Made by a program: the position numbers and the translations under genes. From NCBI GenBank assembly GCA_010909165.1, contig MU008164.1, positions 1,302,001 through 1,366,000 of the forward strand: a stretch of 64,000 nucleotides of DNA, in the 5' to 3' direction. This DNA comes from Anthoceros angustus (lineage: Eukaryota; Streptophyta; Anthocerotopsida; Anthocerotales; Anthocerotaceae). Under the pieces are notes generated by a model. It searched no databases. It worked only from the letters and a program-made list of their open reading frames with translations, and was not told the DNA's origin. Shown here piece after piece: positions 47,406-57,800 of the stretch (its first letter is position 1; every line of letters begins with the position of its first letter).

Positions 47406-49574
47406 TGCATATCCAACTTCAGGCCATACATTGCATCCAACATGTTCCATAGTGCACGTAACATTTTCATGTTTGTAGTGCAAGAAAAATATGGTATGCT
47501 AAAGAGGATAGAAGAAAAACGGTTGTTTTTTATATTCTAAATGTATTTTACATATAATATATTCCTTAATACATATAAAATATAGTCGATGCATACAAAT
47601 TACCCCATGAAGAAACCAAATTCTGCCCACCTCCTCCCATGCCCCAAAAAGGACGTATGTACATCTAATTTCTTTTCTTTTTGATCCACACGATTTTTTA
47701 TTTCTTTTTCTCTGTGAGTACTAGCTTTAGGAAAACTTAAGTCCTCTTACTAGGAAGGAGCTCTCGTTTCTTACCAAAATGTTCGCATTACCGTGGTAGA
47801 GTTTGGAAGAACCAAGTATGATGATCCTCGTTGCATTAATTTGTTGGGTTAGTTGCGCTCAACATTACAAGGACCTTTAAGTATCATTGTAGACAACATG
47901 CTCGATGATATGCATTATTTGTATTACAAGCTCGTTCTATTATGTCGAGCCGGAAGCTAGTGACATGGTCGTTAAATGTGCAAGGAAAGGAGAGGAAGCC
48001 AAATCAAAACTATCCAATACATATATTCTCATTGCTTTTGCTTCAAACCACAAGAAGTAACGGAGGGATAGGAGGATGCAACGGTGGGAGGAAAGAAGCG
48101 GAGAGAACCAAAGATTTTTCCAAGGGTGAGTTTGTTTCAGATAAAAACTGACCTCGTAAGTGACCCTTGTGCTTCATACATGGTTTGGGGATAGGGAAAA
48201 AATTGCAATCATTGATTCAAAATAGTCGATACTGGGAAGATGATGAATTCAAACTAGAAAGGCGATGAATTTAAATTTAGTGTCTTCTCAATAGTTTCTT
48301 GTACCAATTTGTTGCAGCTAGTATTTCTCATTTCGGAACACAATTCCAGCAAAGTTCTATTTCTAGTTGTCAAGGTGGCTCAGAATTCTAGTATGTAGGG
48401 CATAACAACTTTCTCTTTCATGCACTAAAGTTAGGACAAACTTCGGGCAGAATCATATGTGTCTTTAGAAGGAACTGCTTTTTTGTAAAGCTCTTCATAT
48501 TCTCCAAAGTTGGAGAATTGAGCTTGAGCTTGTGACCGAGCGTGGAATGTGCTGCTATTTCCATGGAGGTAAGAGTCCTCAGGCACTAATCTATCTTGTT
48601 TCCATCATTGCTTGCTGTTAAACAACACGCCTATATCTTGTACAATCATTTTCCCCGTGCCTCAGTAAAATGTAATTTTTTTTCCCTCTTTGGCGTTACA
48701 TCCTATGGAATTGTGTGCTTGCGCCTATTGGGACTTTGCCTTCGATTGTTGATTATGGAGCTTAGTTTGTGTTCTATGTACAAATTTGTGTCCTATCATC
48801 CTGATCTGATTAGGATAATCCTATTTCATAAGTAATATAACTAATTACCTATCTCTTCACATTGCCTATAATGAAATATTTTTTTGTTTCATGTTTCCAT
48901 GTTGTAAACTTTGATTCATGAGATTAGTCCATTCGTTTTAATCCAAAAACGAGAAAGCAATGATTCTTCGTAAAGCAATGTATGCATTATATACCATATT
49001 TTTGTATAAAACATGTACATAAAATAAGAATATCATATTAACTTGAAAATGAAGAGCCATTTTTCTTTATAAAAACATTGAATGAGTTTTTCTTTGTTAG
49101 GTCTTTTATTATTAAATTGTTCAAAATAATTAGTTGCATGTTCAGTTTTGCAAGAGCTTTCAAATGACATCGCTCGGGCTCTCATTAAACAAAGTGTCTA
49201 ATTCCCAACTCCCTTCTTTGAGTGGAATAAATCTTTCTGGATGTGCATAGCACACGGAAAGTAAGTTAAGATGTAGAAATTTTTGTCCTAGTGAATGATT
49301 TTCATATTGACTGCTCATAAATGAGCTCCAAGTTTCATTTCCTATTTTCTAAAAAACTTCTTATTCTGAGTTAAGCTATTCTACATGCGTTCTCCATAAA
49401 GGGTCACTGTTTTTTATAAAGACTTTAATATTTTGAAGTGCTTTGTGAGGGCAACGACATTCTCTCGTTAACACTGAATATGACTATTTCTTTTTCATTA
49501 TCCTACCTTCTATTCGCAAGAGTGTGTGTTCATTGTTCATTTGAAAGCAACAACAATATTGTTTTATATTAGCC
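47406..49574. other. AT-rich stretch, no gene recognised
   Basis: The base composition is clearly more AT-rich than the gene region to the left. Frames are short and carry no motif I recognise. The position next to a copia remnant suggests old retrotransposon sequence, which is inference. Confidence 0.45.
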
Positions 49575-50009
49575 GGCGTCTCCGTAAGTTGGCGATGTAA
49601 GAAGCAAACAAGTCTTGCCTTAAGTTCAACAGAGGTGGAATATAAAGCTCTTACGGAAGCAGGTAAAGAGGTTGATTGGGAGCGCTCACTCTTAAGTGAT
49701 ATTAAATGGCTCCAACCTCAGCCTACCCTGCTTAATTGTGATAATATGTCGGCTATCGCGTTAGTCGCTAATCCTCGTTATCATGCTCGTACGAAGCATA
49801 TTGAGTTATATCATCATTATATTCGTGATATTACTTCACGAGGAGTGGTGGTGGTTGGTTATATAAATACCAAGGATAATACTGCCGATATATTTACTAA
49901 GTCTCTTCCGTCTTATAAACATAATAAATATAGAGAAGGACTAGGAGTAGTTGAAGGCAGTGACATAATCACCTTAGCAGCTGAGGAGGCAAAGTTAACG
50001 ACAAAATAA
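49575..50009 (+). mobile_element. Ty1/copia retrotransposon remnant (RNase H end)
   Basis: The plus strand reads AGVSVSWRCKKQTSLALSST, then EVEYKALTEAGKE, LLNCDNMSAIALVANPRYHA, RTKHIELYHHYIRD and NTKDNTADIFTKSL. This is the C-terminal RNase H part of a copia polyprotein. The usual SSTEAEY triad has EVEY here, and the DN of CDN is kept. After the stop comes TTAAGTGGGAGC near 50020, a likely polypurine tract. No integrase, reverse transcriptase or clear LTR pair is visible in the window, so the element is incomplete. Confidence 0.85.
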
Positions 50010-50439
50010 CACTTTGCAAGCTTAAGTGGGAGCTATCCGAGTGACGAGAGAGGATGAAGCTAATATGCATTAGATCCAATCATCTAGTCACTTAGTACAT
50101 AGTCTTAGAAGCATGTCTTTGTGTGCCTAGAGCTGTGTGGGGAGTGTGGAGATAAAACATCTCTAACCCACAAAGATAAACTAGAATTTAATTAGAAATG
50201 TCGTTTCAATAAGTTGATAAGTGAGCAATTTTGTTAATCTGAATAATTAATGAAAGAGAGAAGTTTGGAGTTTGTCTCGTTGCCCTCTTTCACTGTTTGG
50301 GGGCCAACCCCATGCTTGAGCGCATAGAGCGAGGAGGGGAAGAGGAAGGGCAGGAGGAGGAGGAGGACAGAGTGCGGGAGGAATGCGGGGTGGTGCGGGA
50401 GGAATGCGGGGTGGTGTGGAGATCTTCGGAGAGCCGCAG
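50010..50439. other. Possible LTR debris, no gene
   Basis: This lies between the copia remnant and the purF fragment. It starts AT-rich and becomes GA-rich from about 50325 (GGAGGGGAAGAGGAAGGGCAG). I see no bounded LTR. Confidence 0.4.
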
Positions 50440-50760
50440 CACCGGGGGAAGGGTTCGGGCAGCTGGCCGTGGTGCGCAACGGCAACTACAGGGAGCTGCG
50501 GGCGGGGGCGGCTCTGGAGGAGAACGGGTCCATCTTCAACACCTGTTCCGAGACCGAGTTTGTGCTGCACCTGATAGACACCACCAAGGCCCGGCTTCAT
50601 CGCCCGGATCGTGGACGCCTGCGAGCAGCTGGAGGGGCCCTACTCCCTCGCGTTCCTCACGGAGGACACGCTGGTGGCGGTGCGGGACCTCTAATGTGGC
50701 TTCCGCCCTCTCGTCATGGGGCAGCGGGTTGACGGTGCCGTCGTCTCATTGTAGGGAACT
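50440..50760 (+). pseudogene. Fragment of amidophosphoribosyltransferase (purF type)
   Basis: The plus strand reads GFGQLAVVRNGNYRELRAGA, then LEENGSIFNTCSETEFVLHL and IDTTKAR. After a frameshift near 50598 it reads FIARIVDACEQLEGPYSLAF, LTEDTLVAVRD, an in-frame stop at 50692, then CGFRPLVMGQRVDGAVVSL and a second stop. This is the glutaminase half of glutamine PRPP amidotransferase, the first enzyme of purine synthesis, plastid-located in plants. Only about 100 codons survive. The catalytic N-terminal Cys and the phosphoribosyl half are missing. It is very GC-rich compared with its neighbours, so it was probably copied in from elsewhere. Confidence 0.8.
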
Positions 50761-51822
50761 CTGTGAGGGTTGGAGATAGTCTTGGAGGGGAGACTTGCAC
50801 GAGCAATTCAGATTAAACAGAGGAATCAAGCTGGCTGCGGCTGCAGGCGCGGGTGCGGCTGCAGTGTTAGCTTGCCCGTTCGCACGCAAATAAACGCCGT
50901 GCAAGCTGTCCGGGGAAGGGACTACATCATTGGAACTTCCGATTACATTTGCTGGATTGGAAGCAGCACATCCATTGCTCAAGTGCAGTTCCCTTCTGCA
51001 TTTTATTGTTGCGCAACAGTTGGACTTCTGAAACAAGTGGTGGGTACCCCCGGAGAAGAACGAAATACTGCTCATGAACGAGCTTCAGGCACTTAAATGC
51101 AAAGTTTCCACCATTATTAATCCATCTACTTCCTGCAATTGAGTCGGAACTGGGTGACAGCCCCACAGAAGAACAACAATGAAACCCTCATGTTTGAGAC
51201 ATCAACGCAACAAGTAGATCGCAGAGTACTTCAGTAGAATCCTTATGATCTTCCGCACATATGCACGTCTGAGTCCCTTGTTCATGTAGCGGGTCCTAGT
51301 TCCGCATATATGTGAAGTCTTTTCACCCAGTATCCCTGTCACCACTGAATGGTACCCAGGAATGTTCCGCTTTGTCTACTGTCATTTGTGAAATATAGGC
51401 AGGACTCCAGCAGTTTAAGTGAGGGACATCCTGTCACAGCCTGGGCTGGTCAGAAAGATGTAACACACATCTCGTATGCAAAAAATCTAGAAATCATTCA
51501 ACCAGAGGAATTCTTATATGGACTTCCTTCTTGAAACCAAAAGCTAGAGCTACAGTTTGACAACTCGCTGGTTTCTTCCTCCCTAACGTCCAGCGCTATC
51601 ACCTGTTCATCGACACAAGGAGGATGTGAGACGTTTCTCCTGCCAATTGCACGCGAGCCTAAACACAGATGAGCAGAAATGGAGAAATGAGAAAGATAGT
51701 ATTAGAAACAGTTTGCTGCACCAACAGCCAATTGCTGGGAACGATACCTTCAGGATCGCTGATAGAAGGCATTACAGGCTGGTTACTTATGAAGGACCAT
51801 GGCCACACCGAACTCCCGCTGG
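50761..51822. other. Intergenic, 3' side of the ROCO gene
   Basis: No supported gene is present. The right part is the expected 3' untranslated region of the minus-strand ROCO-caspase gene. The short frames found here show no motif. Confidence 0.4.
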
Positions 51823-54800
51823 CTAGGTGAGTGGACTATATGGTAAAGACCAGTATAGCCCTCTTGTGAGTGTGGAGTACAACTCGGGGCACTGGAATTC
51901 CTTCTGGGGGGGCATTCCTGCTTGGCCTTGGAGCTTGTTCTCCATCTCCGTGACCTTGCCAATCACGCTTGTTAGAATGCTCAGCACATCTGCTGTTTGA
52001 GAGCCCTCAACGATGGAGTCCATCAAAGCTGTGATAAAGTTTGTGCCTTTCTCGGTATCCCTGAAGGATTTATGTCCATGACTGGTCGAGAAAAAAATGA
52101 GACAATCGCTCACAGAATGGAGGAATCGGACTTCTCCGGCTCTCTTGCTCACATATTGGCTACTCTCAACTTCAGAGTCCACGGCTTTCTTGCTTGTGAT
52201 AAGACAGCCACCGCCCCGACAAGCATTGATCACAAACACTTTAGGCTTGTTTGCAAGAAACCTGGATTCAGAGATCGGCCTCAAGATATCATCAACAACA
52301 TATAGCTTCGCACCTGCTCCACTGATAACAATGTATTCCCTTCCATCGTCTTCGATTCCCCCATGAGCATTAATGCAACACAGAAAGCAGTCGTCGTTAG
52401 CTAGGAGGGGGAGCTTCGCAAGTTGTCTAAGACGTGCTTTGATCTCCTCAGGATCGTTCACCACAACTTCGGTATCAAACATCAAGCACTTGAGAAGAGC
52501 TTCAAGTCGTCCTCTGTCTACGGCTGCTCCAGCTCTGTCCTCTTCCATGCTCACTATCACTGCCAAACCTCTCCGTCTGCCTGCTTGCACGCTGTGGTTA
52601 GGATAATTCCCAGCGATATGTTGTACTTTCTGCACTTCCCTCACATCCGGGAATAATTGTGTGGGAGTTTCCCGAGACAAGCTGCTACTGGATTTCAATC
52701 CTGCAACAACAGGCGCAACCTAAGAGTTTGCAGGGAACAACGCATACTTATGTCATGCTATTGAGAAACTACATGTGCAAAACTAGGACACATGACTGAG
52801 AGCAGCGACGAACCTTGAAACTCTGCTTCGGCTTTGGCAAGGTCCTCTCTTTGCCCCAAGATGACATGACCGTCCACCACGGTTGCAAACTCTTTGTTGG
52901 CCTTCAAAATGGGTGCCCGGTTCTGCGAGCTGTGGAAGATAGCTCTCCAAGATTGTGTGTAGTGAGCGTGGCCTTTTTCTTTTGAAGCAGCCACCTCTTT
53001 AATAAGCTTATGTGTTTGAACACACTCCTGTTTCCTGTATCTACATAACGTGAGTGATGTCACACATTCATGTCGAAGGACACCTTCAACCAATGTAACT
53101 CCTCCACAACCTTGATATGAGATACAAAATGAGCGGATTTGAGATATAATATGTTCCTGCAGAAATTCTAAGGATTTTGCGTAGCCCTGGGTTGATCGAA
53201 CTAGTATATCTATGTAACAACCTATTTCTGGATTGAATTCCACAAATACGTCAAGAAATTGAATAGATAATAGTAGAACGTTGGGCTGCAAATGTATCCC
53301 AGAGTCCATTGGATTATCCTCATCAACCCAATCATTTTTCAAACAATATGCATAGAAAAAAACCTATCATCCGTATCAACAACAAAAATTATAAGTACAT
53401 AGTTGTATAAAATATTAAGGTTTCGACGAGTCAAAAAGAAAGAAAGGGAATGAGTTGAGAATAAAGTGCACACCTGCAAACGAGGGAAAAAGCCCGGCGT
53501 GAGAAATGTGCAATCCTGATCAAGACATTGCAAACGCAAACCCATGAAGATGTAATCATGGGAATCACCACCATGTGAAGGCCATTCCAGTTGTCTATCA
53601 ACACCTACTAGGTCGCCCTTTGCATAAGTGCATACTGGTATGAAATAACGCACATGATCTTCTTCATCCCTGCTTTTGTAACAGAGGTGCAACTCAAGCA
53701 ATAGTTGGATAAACTGTTCTACACTCACAATGGTCTCAACAACCCCAATCTTGTGTAAAGACATCTTAAGAAGTTTGCTCAACTCATATTCGCTCATAAA
53801 CCCATTTTGATCTTGAAGCCAATCTCGTTCATCGCCATCTGATACTCCAAATATACTAATTAGTTGCCCAAAAACTCCCATTCCTAACCATTGGAGGTTG
53901 ATGACCATAAGCCCCGACATTTCAAAATAAATGATCTCCCCTGAATCCCTGAGGTAGGATGCTACGACTTTCCAACTATCCTCCTTTACCACGAAATCCA
54001 TGAGAAACCTTTTGCAGTCCTCCGATATTAGTGGATGACTTAATGCCACTTGGCATGTGTCATGGAACAACTCACTAAACTTACTAATAGAAATGATTGG
54101 CATACCTTGCTGATCTTCAGCCCACCTTTGTACATGTATCCTTGTTTGCTCACAAATATTGGGAATGGGGGTCAACTTTCTAATAAGTTGCTGCAACTTT
54201 TGCTCTATAGTAGTGCGTACACCATGTACATCTTTCCAATTCCGCCCATTGATGAAAGTAGGTTCATCTCCTACCTCCACCAAATCCATAAACTTTTTCT
54301 TCACCACTAACATTTCATCACATATTGCAACAAAACGTCTACCCCCTTTCAACTTGTCAGCAAATGTCACCACCACATGCACGTAAGGTTTTACCTGCTG
54401 AACTAATTGTGAATTGGAAGCAATAAACTTAAGCCAGTAAATAAATTCTTCTCTGAAATGCTTTCTATCCTTCATCTCCATGTTTGAGCCTTTCGCACTA
54501 AACTGGAATGGATTATAAACAAATAAGAACATGGACGAATTATTGACACGAGGAAAAACAAAATCATGAAGAGAGTGATACTCTCTATGCCCTGCAAGAT
54601 CCCAAACTGCAATCCTCATGGTTGGAGCATCTTTTATCACCTTCACCTCAAAGCCACGTGTTCGAGGCATATCATCTGCAATAGTTTCGCTCTCTGATTC
54701 AACACAATGTTCATGTGTTTCCATCTCCATAAATGTATTCCTTATAGTAGTCTTCCCTGAAACAACGTCATTTCATATTAATCTTACTATTTACAAAGAC

Positions 54801-57800
54801 AAGTATAACAATAAGCGACAAAACGTCCGTTGAATCTTGTCAGCCACTTTGTGTTCGCCAACATGTACATGAGAATCCGGATCATTTATGAACACGCATG
54901 AAAATCCAGAGACAAGAGAATAAAAACACAGGATGACACTTACCTGCATATGGAAATCCACAGAGTACCAGGCGGCATGATTTCACAGGCATTGTGGGAA
55001 CCCCAGCGAGAGCTCTTCGATATTCCCTGTTTTGCCGTAGTATTTCATCGACTGCAGCACCTCTTCCCTGTCTTTTCCACACAGTATTCTCAAAAGATAC
55101 ACTCTCCAAGTTGGTGTTCACCTGCAGGGCCTGCATGAGCTCTTGGAACATACCATCGTCCAACCCTTCCCAGCCATCCAAGACCAACCTTTTGAGGTAT
55201 CGACTGGTCTGCAACGACTTGAAAAACGTAATCGAGAGGTTGGATGATCCCAAACTCTCCTGAACTAGGTGTAGACTTTCCACTGTCTTGCACCTCTGCA
55301 GGATCGGCATCAACTTCCAGTAATCGTCGCTAACACTAGAGCTACCATGTCGGACTGTGAGACGATTAATGCTGCTGTTGTCGCACAACCCCTCCAATCC
55401 CTGGCTTATGAAGCAGCTAGATAGATCGAGATGCCTTAAAGTGGTGTTAAAGCGAAGCAAGCGAGCCACAGCTTCTCCCAACGCAGCGGTGACAGGCTGC
55501 TGTCCTGCTCCCCATACTTCTAGCTGGAGGTGCGTGACAGACTTGTTGACAGCAAAGGGCCTGGGAGCAACACTGGGAAGCTTCTCCTCTCCGTCCCGCA
55601 TACCAGGGGTGAATGCTCGGGCTAACAGCGTGGCCGTCATCCCGGCCTGCTCTGGGCTCCACACTCCAAATCCTATTCTCAGCGAGTCAAGTGTGGTGTT
55701 TTGCGCCAGAGCATTCCCTATCATCACTGCTCCCACCTCATCCAGCCGTATGTCCCAAATCCCAAGGTTGAGAAGTGCGGAAGTGCTAGTCAAGATTTCA
55801 GCCAGGTGTGCTGCTCCAGCACCTTCTCCTATACCCCTGTTTCCCGAAAGAGAAAATCCACGGAGCACCGTGCTGCGATTATGTCGCAGGGCTGCAGCTA
55901 TGCGACCCAGTCCATCGGCAGTCATGCCAGTGTATCCCATGTTCAGACATTGCAAGGTGCGGCTAGATTGTAAGGTAGCGGCGAGTGCGGTGCAGACTGG
56001 AGCCGCTCCAAAACCACAGTAGCCATGGAGATTCAAGTGTTCCAGTACTGCATTCGAGCTTAGGCCTTCCAAGAGTGCCGTCGCCTCTGCCACCGTCACC
56101 CTGTAAATTCGACGGCAACGAGGGTTGAGAACTATTGTTCTCAGCGTGGGGCACTTACCGATAGCTGTCATAAGGCGCAAGCGCAGGTCCCGTTCCGCCT
56201 TTGCATATTCAATATCCTCCTTGAACAAGTGCCCCAAGGCTTCCACATGAGGAAGACGAGTGAGTGTAGGCGAAGGTGAGTCCAGCTCGGTAAGCAGGGC
56301 AAGCAGGTCCGGATCCTGAGAGAGAGGAACTGGAATGGTGACATTTCCATTCGGATGTTGAGAAACAGGAGCTGGCATGGTGACAAGGAACACAGCCAAC
56401 CCGTCAATTCCCACACTGCCAGCAACAGCTAGCAGACATGCATTCAAGCATGTAGTTGCAACAACAACAGCTTGGAAGCTGGGACAAACGCAAGTATTGT
56501 GAGTAGTTTCATACCTGAGGCGCCTGAAGCCGTTGCAATGGTGGCCATCGGCGGTCGTGGCACGTCTTCAGAACCTGCGGAAGTGATCTCCCTGTGAGGT
56601 GAAAGTTTGTGGGTTCCTACAGATGCAAATCAGGACAACGATAGGTAGCTAGCTTGGGGCACCTACCCTGCCGTCCAGCGCTCCTTGTGCGTATGCTTCT
56701 TGTGAGAGCATTCTGGATATGTTTCCCCTTGCCTTCACTTTCCCAGGATGTCCCCTTGATAGAAATGTTCTCGAGGACGTTATGTCGCAGAGAGCGCATC
56801 AAGTCGTAGAACATGTAGTCATCCAACCCATCCCAGGCATCCAACACAAGCGTCCTGATGCTGCGGTTGTTGTGCAATCCTTGGAAAAACGCTTTGGTGA
56901 ACCTGGATGGACCAAAGGGCTTCATAAACTGAAACTTCAGCTCCTGAACAGACTTGCACTCCTCCAGGATGGTGATGAGGGTCGGATCCATGTCACCATC
57001 GTCCGCATGCCGCGTATGTATGACTCTGAGTTTGGTGATGCTGCTGCTTTCACGCAGCGCTCCCAATCCGCGTGTCACGAAGAAGCTGGCAAGTCCGAGC
57101 TCCCGGAGAGCACGGTTGGAGCGGATCACGCGAGCTAGGGCTTCTCCTAGCCCCGGCTCCACCGCCTCCTGGCCTCCCGGACACTCAAGAAACAGCATTG
57201 TGATGGAATGATTGGAAGCCCCGGCCCGAGGAGTCTCCCGATCTGCCGTGTGCCACACCAAAGCTTCGAGCAGTGGAATGATGAACATGGGCGCTGGCTG
57301 CTTTGGATTCCATGGGGCAGGATCTCCGATTCCAAGGCTGGTGAGTGTGGTGGTGTGCGCCAGGGCCTCTGCGATCACCACGGCTCCTTCCTCGTCCATG
57401 CCTATATCGCCAATCCAGAGAGCGCGGAGCGTGGGCGAGTTGGCGAGAATGTCGGCCAAGTGTTGCGCCCCGACAGCATTCCCGATGTGGTTCCCACAGA
57501 GAGCCAATCTGGATAGGACTGAGGTGCCATTGCGTCGAAGGCCTGCAGCGATGTAACCCAGTCCTTGTGCACTCAATCCCACATACTGCAGATTGAGGTA
57601 GTCCAATGAGCGATAAGATCTCTGGATGACGGCGGTGAGTGCCTGCACGCAGGCTGCTGTTGTCCCAAAGCCCACGAAGCTTGACAAGATCAGCTCCTGC
57701 AGCACAAGGTTGTGTTGCAAGCCTGAAAAGAGCGCCAGCGCCTCTACCTGCCTCACGCTGTAACCCAGTCTCCGCAGGGGATTCAGGTCAATCTCCCTGA

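Noticed and set aside
51823-52700. The protease exon as an ordinary plant metacaspase
   Set aside because: Metacaspases have different sequences around the His and Cys and an acidic S1 pocket. Here NACRGG and both S1 arginines follow the animal caspase pattern.
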